Assembly (NCBI RefSeq): GCF_024347335.1
Contig: NZ_AP025463.1
Span: forward strand, 2,046,001-2,110,000
Source of the DNA: Vibrio celticus
Lineage (GTDB): Bacteria; Pseudomonadota; Gammaproteobacteria; Enterobacterales; Vibrionaceae
DNA length: 64,000 nucleotides
Reading direction: 5' to 3'
Shown here: positions 39,186-47,550 of the stretch, in pieces
How positions within the stretch are numbered: position 1 is the stretch's first letter
Layout: each line of letters starts with the position of its first letter
The notes under the pieces: generated by a model
Database searches by the model: none
Seen by the model: the letters and a program-made list of their open reading frames with translations, nothing else
Told to the model about the DNA's origin: nothing
Program-made: the position numbers and the translations under genes

Positions 39186-41114
39186 CTATTCCTCCAGATT
39201 GAGCTTACGGCTTGAAACCTCGGCTTGGATGTATGAAATAAAGTCATCCACTTTAAATTTGCCAAGGTCCTTACCTTTACGTGTACGTACTGCAATTTCG
39301 CCGGCTTCCATTTCTTGGTCACCACACACAAGCATGAACGGTACACGTTTCAAAGTATGTTCGCGGATTTTAAAGCCAATCTTCTCATTTCTCAAGTCTG
39401 CTTTGACTCTAAATCCACTTTTTTGCAGTTTTTTCGTAATTTCTTGTACATATTCAGACTGTTTATCTGTAATGCCCATTACAACTGCTTGTTCTGGCGC
39501 CAACCACGTTGGGAAGAAGCCAGCGTATTCTTCAATAAGAATACCAATGAAGCGTTCTAGTGAACCTAAAATCGCGCGGTGGATCATAACTGGCGTGTGA
39601 CGCTCGTTATCTTCACCTACGTAAGTAGCACCTAAACGTTCTGGTAATGCAAAATCGAGCTGCACTGTACCACATTGCCAAGCGCGGTCCAAACAATCAT
39701 GCAAAGTAAATTCAATCTTAGGTCCGTAGAACGCACCCTCGCCTTCTTGAATCTCGTATGCAATGTCCATTGCCTCTAGCGCTTGCTTAAGGTCAGCCTC
39801 TGCACGGTCCCACATTTCGTCTGAACCTACACGCTGTTCTGGACGAGTAGATAGCTTAACAACGATGCTTTCGAAGCCGAAAGTTGTGTAAGTATCGTAA
39901 ACCATTTCAATACAAGCTTTAACTTCTTGTTGAACTTGGTCTTCAGTACAGAATACGTGAGCATCATCTTGAGTGAAGCCACGAACACGCATAATGCCGT
40001 GAAGTGCGCCAGACGGCTCGTTACGGTGACATGAGCCGAACTCAGCCATACGTAGCGGTAGATCACGGTAAGATTTCAAACCTTGGTTGAAGATTTGAAC
40101 GTGACCAGGACAGTTCATTGGCTTGATAGCGTATTCACGGTTCTCTGAAGAAGTAGTGAACATCGCTTCAGCGTACTTATCCCAGTGACCAGAGCGCTCC
40201 CAAAGAACACGGTCCATCATTAATGGGCCTTTAACTTCTTGGTAATCGTACTCAGTCAGTTTTTGACGAATAAATACTTCTAGCTCACGGAAGATAGTCC
40301 AACCGTTGTGGTGCCAGAACACCATGCCTGGTGCTTCTTGCTGCATGTGGAATAGGTCAAGCGCTTTACCGATTTTACGGTGGTCACGTTTAGCCGCTTC
40401 TTCTAGGCGCACAAGGTGAGCTTTAAGTGCCTTCTTGTCGTGGAATGCAGTGCCGTAGATACGTTGAAGCATCTTGTTGTCACTGTTACCACGCCAGTAT
40501 GCACCCGCTACGTTAAGTAGAGTGAAGTGCTGGCAGAAGCTCATGTTAGGCACGTGTGGACCACGACACATATCGATGTATTCTTCGTGATGGTACAGGC
40601 CTGGACGATCGTCTTTAGAAACGTTCTCGTCCAAGATTTCAATCTTGTAAGTCTCGCCGCGAGCTTCGAATGCGTCGCGCGCTTCCTGCCAGCTAACTTT
40701 CTTCTTAACAACCTGGTACTTGGTCTTCGCTAGCTCTTTCATGCGCTTTTCGATCTTTTCTAGATCTTCTTGCGTTAGAGAGTGCTCAAGGTCGATATCG
40801 TAGTAGAAACCGTTATCGATAGTAGGACCGATCGCCATTTTCGCTTCTGGAAAAAGCTGCTTAACCGCGTGGCCTAAAAGGTGAGCACAAGAGTGACGAA
40901 CGATTTCAAGGCCATCAACTTCATCTTTAGCGGTGATGATTTCAAGGCTTGCATCGTTTTCGATAAGATCACAAGCATCAACACGCTCGCCGTCTACACG
41001 ACCAGCAATGGTTGCTTTCGCAAGACCAGGACCGATTGATAGGGCAACATCTAGAGTTGATACAGGGTTGTCAAATTGACGCTGACTACCGTCAGGAAGA
41101 GTAATAATTGGCAT
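39186..41114 (-). CDS. thrS: Threonyl-tRNA synthetase
   Basis: It charges tRNA-Thr with threonine. The 642-aa length equals that of the E. coli enzyme. It has an N-terminal TGS domain (MPIITLPDGSQ), an editing domain with HSCAHLLGHA, and the class II catalytic core with MNCPGH, FGSCHRNEPSGALHG and the MIHRAILGSLERF motif. The start chosen is the ATG at 41112-41114, after AAAGGA; an in-frame start 13 codons upstream would run through the operator hairpin. The mRNA leader strongly resembles the autoregulatory E. coli thrS operator. infC follows two bases after the stop. Confidence 0.98.
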   Translation of the reverse strand: MPIITLPDGSQRQFDNPVSTLDVALSIGPGLAKATIAGRVDGERVDACDLIENDASLEIITAKDEVDGLEIVRHSCAHLLGHAVKQLFPEAKMAIGPTIDNGFYYDIDLEHSLTQEDLEKIEKRMKELAKTKYQVVKKKVSWQEARDAFEARGETYKIEILDENVSKDDRPGLYHHEEYIDMCRGPHVPNMSFCQHFTLLNVAGAYWRGNSDNKMLQRIYGTAFHDKKALKAHLVRLEEAAKRDHRKIGKALDLFHMQQEAPGMVFWHHNGWTIFRELEVFIRQKLTEYDYQEVKGPLMMDRVLWERSGHWDKYAEAMFTTSSENREYAIKPMNCPGHVQIFNQGLKSYRDLPLRMAEFGSCHRNEPSGALHGIMRVRGFTQDDAHVFCTEDQVQQEVKACIEMVYDTYTTFGFESIVVKLSTRPEQRVGSDEMWDRAEADLKQALEAMDIAYEIQEGEGAFYGPKIEFTLHDCLDRAWQCGTVQLDFALPERLGATYVGEDNERHTPVMIHRAILGSLERFIGILIEEYAGFFPTWLAPEQAVVMGITDKQSEYVQEITKKLQKSGFRVKADLRNEKIGFKIREHTLKRVPFMLVCGDQEMEAGEIAVRTRKGKDLGKFKVDDFISYIQAEVSSRKLNLEE

Positions 41115-41119
41115 TATTT

Positions 41120-41200
41120 GTCCTTTACAGTGGTGTTGCACACCAAGCAACACATGAAAATGTTTAATATATGTCTTTCAATCAACGAGTACGCTGATTG
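41120..41200 (-). promoter_or_regulatory. thrS translational operator with tRNA-Thr anticodon-arm mimic
   Basis: Reading 5' to 3' on the minus strand, hairpin 1 (41179-41200) has a 9-bp stem with loop TACT. A 25-nt AU-rich single strand follows, then hairpin 2 (41133-41153), which has a 7-bp stem and a 7-nt loop TTGGTGT. The ribosome site and ATG come next. In an anticodon loop, TTGGTGT places GGT at positions 34-36, the GGU anticodon of a tRNA-Thr. The order hairpin, single strand, anticodon-like hairpin, ribosome site is that described for the E. coli thrS operator, where ThrRS binds and blocks its own translation. Confidence 0.75.
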
Positions 41201-41491
41201 GGGATATATGCATAATAAATATACTCACATAGAAGCAAATACAGATGCCCCATTTGTGAGTAGCCAAACATTGTAACGAAATAATATGAAATGACAATGT
41301 TAGTCCCGCAGCACCACAAAACTATATGACTGAAATGTCTCTTCTATATAGATCCTTCTAACGCCTAACCCATAGCTCAATCAGTAATTCGTTGGCTTTA
41401 TCTACAATACAAAAAAACCGAACGGTTAAGTTCGACTTTAGAAATCGAATTGTCTCTATTAATAGAAGAGCAGCTACTAACAGAGAGGTAA
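41201..41491. other. Spacer upstream of the thrS operator
   Basis: It presumably contains the thrS promoter and the terminator of the Spo0M-like gene (41411-41437). No gene is apparent. Confidence 0.5.
41411..41437 (-). terminator. Weak terminator of the Spo0M-like gene
   Basis: On the minus strand a short CGAAC/GTTCG stem is followed by GGTTTTTTTG, 55 bp past the stop codon. Confidence 0.55.
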
Positions 41492-42235
41492 CTACGCACT
41501 CATGATTCTTGATACAGCGTTGCGGATGTCTGAGTCGGCAGCGTTAGCTGGCAAGCTGAATGAGATGTATTGGTCGCCACGGAAGCTCATTGAGCGGTCG
41601 ATTTCTGCTAGGCAGTGAACCATTGAACCTTCAACGATGAATGACAGCTCGATCTCTTTGTTATTCATAAAGCCGCCGCTGCGAAATTCAATCTCTTGGT
41701 AACAGCCAGAGCGAGAAGCAAAGCTGTTGCCTTTCAAGAAGCCCTTCTCTACGTCCGCTTTCACCATTGCCATACCCGATGCTTCCACACCTTGGATAAT
41801 TTTAGCGACTGTTGGCAGTGGATGAACGGAAATGAAATCACGGTCTTTAGGATCAATCGTGAAACCGATATCTAGGTTAGTTTCAACCCATACATGGCAT
41901 TGGTTCATTTGTGCGTTCAACGCAGTGACTGGCGTTTCATCATTCAGTTTAAGACGGAATGGCACCAATTTGGTTTCACCCGGTTGGATAACGAAAGGCT
42001 CTACGGCTTGAATACGACCCAGTGAAAAGGTTTCGTAACTGGTGCTGTCTTCCGTTTCAACTTTTACTTCTGTGTTGAGAACCAAGTTAATCAGGTCGAT
42101 TTGTTGCTCAACGTCGCCACCAACAATGTGAACATTGCCCGACAACTCTCCACCTTGGAAAACTTCAATATTATCTAAGACGGTATCAACTTTTGCTGCA
42201 CCGATGCCCAACGAGGCCTTTAATTTCTTAAACAT
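41492..42235 (-). CDS. Spo0M-like (SpoOM family) protein
   Basis: The 247-aa protein begins MFKKLKASLGIGAAKVDTVL and continues with FQGGELSGNVHIVGG, the signature of the Spo0M family. Members have an arrestin-like beta-sandwich fold. In Bacillus, Spo0M affects sporulation; in non-sporulating Gammaproteobacteria the role is not established. It has no signal peptide. It ends at a short terminator and lies on the opposite strand from hutC, with a MITE-like element between them. Confidence 0.85.
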   Translation of the reverse strand: MFKKLKASLGIGAAKVDTVLDNIEVFQGGELSGNVHIVGGDVEQQIDLINLVLNTEVKVETEDSTSYETFSLGRIQAVEPFVIQPGETKLVPFRLKLNDETPVTALNAQMNQCHVWVETNLDIGFTIDPKDRDFISVHPLPTVAKIIQGVEASGMAMVKADVEKGFLKGNSFASRSGCYQEIEFRSGGFMNNKEIELSFIVEGSMVHCLAEIDRSMSFRGDQYISFSLPANAADSDIRNAVSRIMSA

Positions 42236-42265
42236 ATTATTTCCCTTTCTAATTATCTGATTAGC

Positions 42266-42533
42266 TAGGGCGTGTTGACCTTTCGTGGTTGAGTTTTGTT
42301 CGAGATAAAAGCGTTTTAATCGCGGCGAGGGAGAAGTAGCCTAGTCATTCTAAGCAAATCTCCCTCAACAAAGAGTAAAACGCTTTTAGCCGAACCCTTC
42401 GGGCAGCGTTTGCTGGTCATTTCTACTGCGTTATCGGCTTCTCATGTAGGCTAGCTACACATCAAAGCCTCTGCCTTGTATAAATACCCAGCAACTCGCT
42501 GCAAAAACCAGCTCGAAAGATCAACATGCCCTA
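42266..42533. mobile_element. MITE-like element, 264 bp, with TA flanks
   Basis: The ends form 20-bp terminal inverted repeats matching at 18 positions: TAGGGCGTGTTGACCTTTCG at 42266-42285, and the complement of CGAAAGATCAACATGCCCTA at 42514-42533. The outer TA on each side would fit a TA target duplication, as made by IS630/Tc1-type transposases (inference). Inside, AAAAGCGTTTTA near 42308 and TAAAACGCTTTT near 42382 form a second inverted repeat, with GGGAGA/TCTCCC nested within. No coding capacity is seen, so it would be non-autonomous. Confidence 0.7.
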
Positions 42534-42656
42534 CTAGTTATTGCGTGACAATTTGCGACACTTGCCTCACAGAATCAAGCAATTTGCCCCATCTATGTTG
42601 AATAAGGTCACATTGCCCGAGGAAATGTTGAAATCGTGAAAAAATCCGTTACTCTA

Positions 42657-42672
42657 TTTGTATAGTCAAATA
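42657..42672. promoter_or_regulatory. Possible HutC half-operator before hutC
   Basis: TTTGTATAGTCAAATA resembles one half of the palindrome upstream of hutI and lies 10 bp before the hutC start, so autoregulation is possible. Confidence 0.35.
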
Positions 42673-42682
42673 AGGTTTCATT

Positions 42683-43396
42683 ATGTCGAAAGCGCCGCTC
42701 TACCTTCAGATAAAACAGTTCATAGATGACAAAATTACCAATGGTCACTGGCCGGTGGGTTATCAAATCACCACCGAACTTGAACTCACTGAGCAGTTCA
42801 ATGTGAGTAGAATGACAGTCAATAAAGCCATTCGCGATCTTGTGTCTGAAGGCAAGCTCATCAGGAAGCCAAGACTTGGCACTTTTGTTTGTGAACCAGA
42901 TGAAAAGGCGCAATCTCCGCTGCTTGATATCAACAACATCGCGCAAGAGATCAAAGACCGCGGCCAAACGTATACTAGTCAAGTTATCAAGCACGATAGC
43001 ATCAAGGCTGATGAAAGCACGGCTACACGGTTAGGTGTGATGATTAACGCAGAGGTGTTCTATAGTGAAATCATACACTTTGCTGACAACACACCGATAC
43101 AATTGGAAGCGCGCTGGGTGAATTCTCAAGCCGTTCCAAAATACCTAGAGCAAGACTTTTCAACCTCTACCCCCAATGAATACCTTTCAAAAAGCTGCCC
43201 GTTGAGTGCTATCGAGCATACGGTTGAAGCCATTATTCCTGACTCTCAAATTAGAACGTCACTAAAACTTTCTGAATCAGAGCCTTGCCTACTTTTGAAT
43301 AGAAGAACATGGAGCAAAGAACGTCTCATCAGCTTTGCATTGCTCTACCATCCTGGTTCTAAGTACAAATTAAGCTCCAAGATACGTCTAGATTAA
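42683..43396 (+). CDS. hutC: Histidine utilization repressor (GntR/HutC family)
   Basis: This 237-aa regulator has an N-terminal winged helix-turn-helix (residues ~5-70; ELTEQFNVSRMTVNKAIRDL) and a C-terminal UTRA ligand-binding domain ending in LLYHPGSKYKLSSKI. HutC proteins repress hut genes and release DNA on binding urocanate. It lies upstream of hutI-G-U-H in the same direction. The likely operator is the TGTATATACA palindrome at 43471-43480. Confidence 0.94.
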   Translation: MSKAPLYLQIKQFIDDKITNGHWPVGYQITTELELTEQFNVSRMTVNKAIRDLVSEGKLIRKPRLGTFVCEPDEKAQSPLLDINNIAQEIKDRGQTYTSQVIKHDSIKADESTATRLGVMINAEVFYSEIIHFADNTPIQLEARWVNSQAVPKYLEQDFSTSTPNEYLSKSCPLSAIEHTVEAIIPDSQIRTSLKLSESEPCLLLNRRTWSKERLISFALLYHPGSKYKLSSKIRLD

Positions 43397-43470
43397 AGAA
43401 CATCATCCTGATCGCCGATCACATTTTTGCAACATCAACTTGATTCGGATCAGCGTTTAGCCTATTTATT

Positions 43471-43480
43471 TGTATATACA
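43471..43480. promoter_or_regulatory. Putative HutC operator TGTATATACA
   Basis: The 10-bp perfect palindrome sits 29 bp upstream of the hutI ATG, between hutC and the structural genes. HutC operators in other Gammaproteobacteria share a TGTATA/TATACA core (from memory). Confidence 0.6.
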
Positions 43481-43509
43481 TTTAATGTTTAGCAAAGATC
43501 TAGGTGATT

Positions 43510-44760
43510 ATGAATTTGATCCTCAAAAACGCACGAGTGGTCTCCATGAGTTCGGGAGCCGACGGTTATCAGCCCTCTTCCCCTCAAGATATCGTTATCG
43601 AAGACGGTAAGATCGTGTCTATCTCTTGTTCAAACCATGAGGCTCATGCTTATGAGGTAGAACAACCGAGCACTGATAACTCTGCGGATTACATCACCTA
43701 TGATTGCAAAAACAAGCTCGTTACCCCAGGTCTGATTGATTGCCACACTCACCTCGTATTTGCAGGCAATCGCGCCAACGAATTTGAACAGCGTTTGAAT
43801 GGTGTGTCTTACACCGATATCGCCAAGCAAGGCGGTGGGATTCTGGCGACAGTCACTGCAACACGCGCAACCCAAGAATCTGAACTGGTTGAAATGGCAC
43901 TACCTAGACTCGATGGACTATTAAGAAGTGGCGTAACCAGCATCGAAGTAAAATCTGGCTATGGTTTAACGCTTGAAGATGAGCTCAAGATGTTACGTGC
44001 AGCCAAAGCGTTAGAGAATCATCGCCGAATTAAGATCACCACCACTCTCCTTGCAGCACACGCAGTACCGCCAGAATACAAAGAACAACCAGATCGTTAC
44101 ATAGATCTGGTTTGCCAAGAGATCATTCCTAAAGCTGCAGAGCAAGGGCTCGCCGATGCCGTTGACGTGTTTTGCGAATCTATCGGCTTCAACCTAGAAC
44201 AAACCGAACATGTCTTTGCAGCTGCCAAAGCACATGGGCTAGCGATTAAAGGCCACACTGAACAACTTTCAAATATGGGTGGCAGCACACTTGCAGCTAA
44301 ATACGGTGCACTCTCTGTCGACCATGTTGAATATCTTGATGAGACCGGAGTAAAAGCACTGGCAGAATCAGGCACAGTCGCCACCTTATTACCCGGTGCT
44401 TTCTACTTCTTGAAAGAGACTCAACAGCCACCTGTTGCTTTACTTCGTGAACACAAAATCCCAATGGCGATCGCGACCGACCTAAACCCCGGCACCTCCC
44501 CTTTTGCTGACTTAACGCTGATGATGAACATGAGCTGCACCCTGTTTGGTACGACGCCTGAAGAAGCGCTACGCGGTGTAACTTGTAACGCTGCCGCTGC
44601 CATTGGTGAGTCACAAACCAAAGGCAAAGTCGAAATCGGTTATGCCGCAGATTTGGCTATCTGGAACATCGACCACCCTGCCGATCTAAGCTATCAAGTC
44701 GGTGTTCCTCATCTGCATAAACGCATTGTTAATGGCGAGGTGTGTCATGACTCAATCTAA
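43510..44760 (+). CDS. hutI: Imidazolonepropionase
   Basis: It performs the third step of histidine degradation, hydrolysing 4-imidazolone-5-propionate to formiminoglutamate. The 416-aa amidohydrolase shows the metal site DCHTHLVFAG, the histidine in GHTEQL, and DLNPGTSP near the C-terminus. The start chosen is the ATG at 43510, preceded by AGGTG; a GTG two codons upstream is less likely. Its 3' end overlaps the hutG start by 14 bases. Confidence 0.96.
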   Translation: MNLILKNARVVSMSSGADGYQPSSPQDIVIEDGKIVSISCSNHEAHAYEVEQPSTDNSADYITYDCKNKLVTPGLIDCHTHLVFAGNRANEFEQRLNGVSYTDIAKQGGGILATVTATRATQESELVEMALPRLDGLLRSGVTSIEVKSGYGLTLEDELKMLRAAKALENHRRIKITTTLLAAHAVPPEYKEQPDRYIDLVCQEIIPKAAEQGLADAVDVFCESIGFNLEQTEHVFAAAKAHGLAIKGHTEQLSNMGGSTLAAKYGALSVDHVEYLDETGVKALAESGTVATLLPGAFYFLKETQQPPVALLREHKIPMAIATDLNPGTSPFADLTLMMNMSCTLFGTTPEEALRGVTCNAAAAIGESQTKGKVEIGYAADLAIWNIDHPADLSYQVGVPHLHKRIVNGEVCHDSI

Positions 44761-45775
44761 ATCCAACGGTATCCAAGAGAACGCAACAACCATGCATAAC
44801 TTTGTGTGGACAGGGCGTAATGATCTTGAAGATGGCGCACTCGGTACTCGCGTTCATCACATTACCAAGCAAGTACAAAGTAGTGGCTTAAGTGACGAGC
44901 TGACTGACAGCGCTATCGCCTTGGTTGGCTTTGCCAGCGATGCCGGTGTTGCAAGAAATAAAGGACGCGTAGGCGCGAAACAAGCACCTAACTTGATACG
45001 CCAAGCTCTGGCGAATATGGCTTGGCATAGTGACGCACGCATCGCCGATCTCGGTGATATCGAATGCAATGACGATCAATTAGAAGTAAGCCAAAAACAG
45101 TGTGCATCTGTGATTGCCAATGCTCTATCAACTAACAAAGTGATTACCCTTGGCGGTGGTCACGAAGTGGCTTGGGCATCTTTTCAAGGTCTCGCTGAGC
45201 ACCTAAATAACATTCAATCAGAACACAAACCTAAGATCGGCATCGTCAACTTTGATGCTCACTTTGATCTTCGTGAATTTGAAAGCGACATCGCCGATGT
45301 TAAACCGAGCTCAGGCACGCCTTTTAACCAGATAAGTGATTACTGCCACATACATCAATGGCCGTTTCATTACGCTTGTCTTGGCGTTAGCGCGGCTAGT
45401 AATACCAAAGCGCTGTTTCACAAAGCTGACCAACTGGGCGTGTGGTATGAACACGACCGCAACATGACTCAAGTGAATCAAGTCGATCAACTGGTTAAGT
45501 TGCAACAATTCATCGCTGAGTGTGATTACCTCTATCTTACTATCGACCTCGATGTTTTCCCCGCAACTACTGCGCCGGGCGTCAGTGCACCAGCGGCAAG
45601 AGGCGTGAGCTATGAAGCGCTCGCTCCTTTTCTAGAACAGATTTTCCAACACAGTGAAAAACTCATTATCGCGGACATTGCGGAATACAACCCAGACTAT
45701 GACGTTGATGGCCAAACGGCTCGATTGGCGGCTCGTTTATGTTGGGATATAGCCAGTGCAATGGCCAGCGACTAA
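44747..45775 (+). CDS. hutG: Formimidoylglutamase
   Basis: It hydrolyses N-formimino-glutamate to glutamate and formamide, the last step of the four-step hut route. It belongs to the arginase/ureohydrolase fold, like speB in this window. Metal ligands are seen in GGGHEVAW, NFDAHFDLR and TIDLDVFPA. The start at 44747 (342 aa, MTQSKSNG) has GAGGTG upstream and overlaps the hutI end; an internal ATG at 44792 (MHNFVWTG, 327 aa) is a real alternative. Confidence 0.94.
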   Translation: MTQSKSNGIQENATTMHNFVWTGRNDLEDGALGTRVHHITKQVQSSGLSDELTDSAIALVGFASDAGVARNKGRVGAKQAPNLIRQALANMAWHSDARIADLGDIECNDDQLEVSQKQCASVIANALSTNKVITLGGGHEVAWASFQGLAEHLNNIQSEHKPKIGIVNFDAHFDLREFESDIADVKPSSGTPFNQISDYCHIHQWPFHYACLGVSAASNTKALFHKADQLGVWYEHDRNMTQVNQVDQLVKLQQFIAECDYLYLTIDLDVFPATTAPGVSAPAARGVSYEALAPFLEQIFQHSEKLIIADIAEYNPDYDVDGQTARLAARLCWDIASAMASD

Positions 45776-45841
45776 TCCAGCTATACCGATAACTACAACT
45801 ACAACTACAACGATATAACGTGAAACAGAAGGAATTCCAAA

Positions 45842-47536
45842 ATGACGGAACACCACAACAGTGACCCTCGTCTCGACACGACTCGCGAAATTCGCGCACC
45901 TCATGGCACCACTTTGCGCGCTAAATCTTGGTTAACAGAAGCACCGCTGCGTATGCTGATGAACAACCTAGACCCTGATGTGGCAGAACACCCGCATGCA
46001 CTGGTTGTTTATGGCGGTATTGGTCGCGCTGCGCGTGATTGGAAATGTTATGACAAGATTGTGGAAGTATTGGAGCGTTTAGAGGACGACCAAACGTTAC
46101 TTGTTCAATCAGGTAAACCTGTAGGCGTGTTCCCGACTCATAAAAACGCACCTCGCGTTCTGATCGCTAACTCGAACCTTGTTCCACATTGGGCTAACTG
46201 GGAGCACTTCAACGAGCTCGATAAAGAAGGCTTGATGATGTACGGCCAAATGACAGCAGGCAGCTGGATTTACATTGGCTCTCAAGGCATCGTTCAAGGT
46301 ACTTACGAAACCTTTGTCGCGATTGCGAAGAAGCACTTCCAAGGTGAAGCGAACGGTAAATGGGTTCTAACGGGTGGTCTTGGTGGCATGGGCGGTGCTC
46401 AACCTCTTGCTGCAACGATGGCTGGCTTCTCAATGATCGCCGTGGAGTGTGATGAATCACGAATCGACTACCGCTTACGTACTGGCTATGTAGACAAAAA
46501 AGCCACCAGCTTAGATGAAGCGATGGCAATGATTAAAGAGTCAGGCACGCCAATCTCTGTTGGCTTATTAGGTAACGCCGCAGACGTATTCCCAGAGCTT
46601 GTTGAACGTAATATCACGCCTGACGTGGTGACCGACCAAACCTCTGCCCACGATCCGCTGAACGGCTACTTGCCTCAAGGTTGGACGATGGAGAAAGCAG
46701 CACAAGAACGAACCATTGATGAAGCTAAAGTAGTGAAAGCCGCTAAGCAGTCCATGGCCATTCAAGTACAAGCTATGCTAGATCTTCAGTACCGTGGCGC
46801 TGCGACCGTCGATTACGGCAACAACATTCGCCAAATGGCACTGGAAGAAGGTGTGGAAAACGCGTTTGATTTTCCAGGCTTCGTTCCAGCCTATATACGA
46901 CCTTTATTTTGCGAGGGCGTCGGACCTTTCCGTTGGGCTGCCCTTTCTGGCGATCCTGAAGACATCTACAAAACAGATCAAAAAGTAAAAGAACTGATTC
47001 CAGATAACCCGCATCTACACAACTGGCTAGATATGGCGCGTGAACGCATTCAGTTCCAAGGCTTACCGGCTCGTATTTGTTGGGTTGGCTTGAAAGATCG
47101 CGAACGTTTAGGCCAAGCATTCAATGAAATGGTTAAAAATGGCGAACTGAAAGCGCCGGTTGTTATCGGTCGTGACCACCTAGATTCAGGTTCAGTGGCA
47201 AGCCCGAACCGCGAAACAGAAGGCATGATGGACGGGTCAGATGCCGTATCAGATTGGCCTCTATTGAACGCTCTGCTAAATACTGCAGGCGGCGCGACAT
47301 GGGTTTCTCTGCACCATGGTGGTGGCGTTGGTATGGGCTTCTCGCAACACTCAGGAATGGTGATTTGTTGTGACGGCAGTGAAGATGCATCACAGCGTAT
47401 TGCTCGTGTACTTCATAATGACCCAGCAACCGGCGTTATGCGTCATGCTGATGCAGGTTACGATATTGCCAAGCAGTGTGCCAAAGAGCAGAAGCTTGAT
47501 TTACCTATGCTAAACGAAGAACTTCGTCGCCTTTAA
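45842..47536 (+). CDS. hutU: Urocanate hydratase
   Basis: It converts urocanate to imidazolonepropionate using tightly bound NAD+ as an electrophile. The 564-aa length is normal. Motifs include the glycine-rich GGLGGMGGAQPLA (~175-190), QTSAHDPLNGY and the cysteine region GMVICCDGSEDA near 500. The ribosome site is AAGGA in front of the ATG. Its stop overlaps an upstream ATG of hutH (TAATG), consistent with one transcript. Confidence 0.97.
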   Translation: MTEHHNSDPRLDTTREIRAPHGTTLRAKSWLTEAPLRMLMNNLDPDVAEHPHALVVYGGIGRAARDWKCYDKIVEVLERLEDDQTLLVQSGKPVGVFPTHKNAPRVLIANSNLVPHWANWEHFNELDKEGLMMYGQMTAGSWIYIGSQGIVQGTYETFVAIAKKHFQGEANGKWVLTGGLGGMGGAQPLAATMAGFSMIAVECDESRIDYRLRTGYVDKKATSLDEAMAMIKESGTPISVGLLGNAADVFPELVERNITPDVVTDQTSAHDPLNGYLPQGWTMEKAAQERTIDEAKVVKAAKQSMAIQVQAMLDLQYRGAATVDYGNNIRQMALEEGVENAFDFPGFVPAYIRPLFCEGVGPFRWAALSGDPEDIYKTDQKVKELIPDNPHLHNWLDMARERIQFQGLPARICWVGLKDRERLGQAFNEMVKNGELKAPVVIGRDHLDSGSVASPNRETEGMMDGSDAVSDWPLLNALLNTAGGATWVSLHHGGGVGMGFSQHSGMVICCDGSEDASQRIARVLHNDPATGVMRHADAGYDIAKQCAKEQKLDLPMLNEELRRL

Positions 47537-47550
47537 TGTCTGGAGAGAAC

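Noticed and set aside
41133..41153. A tRNA gene fragment in front of thrS
   Set aside because: Only an anticodon-arm-like hairpin is present; there is no acceptor, D or T arm, and the position fits an operator.
45782..45815. Short AACTAC triplicate before hutU
   Set aside because: Only three 6-bp units; too short to call a meaningful array.
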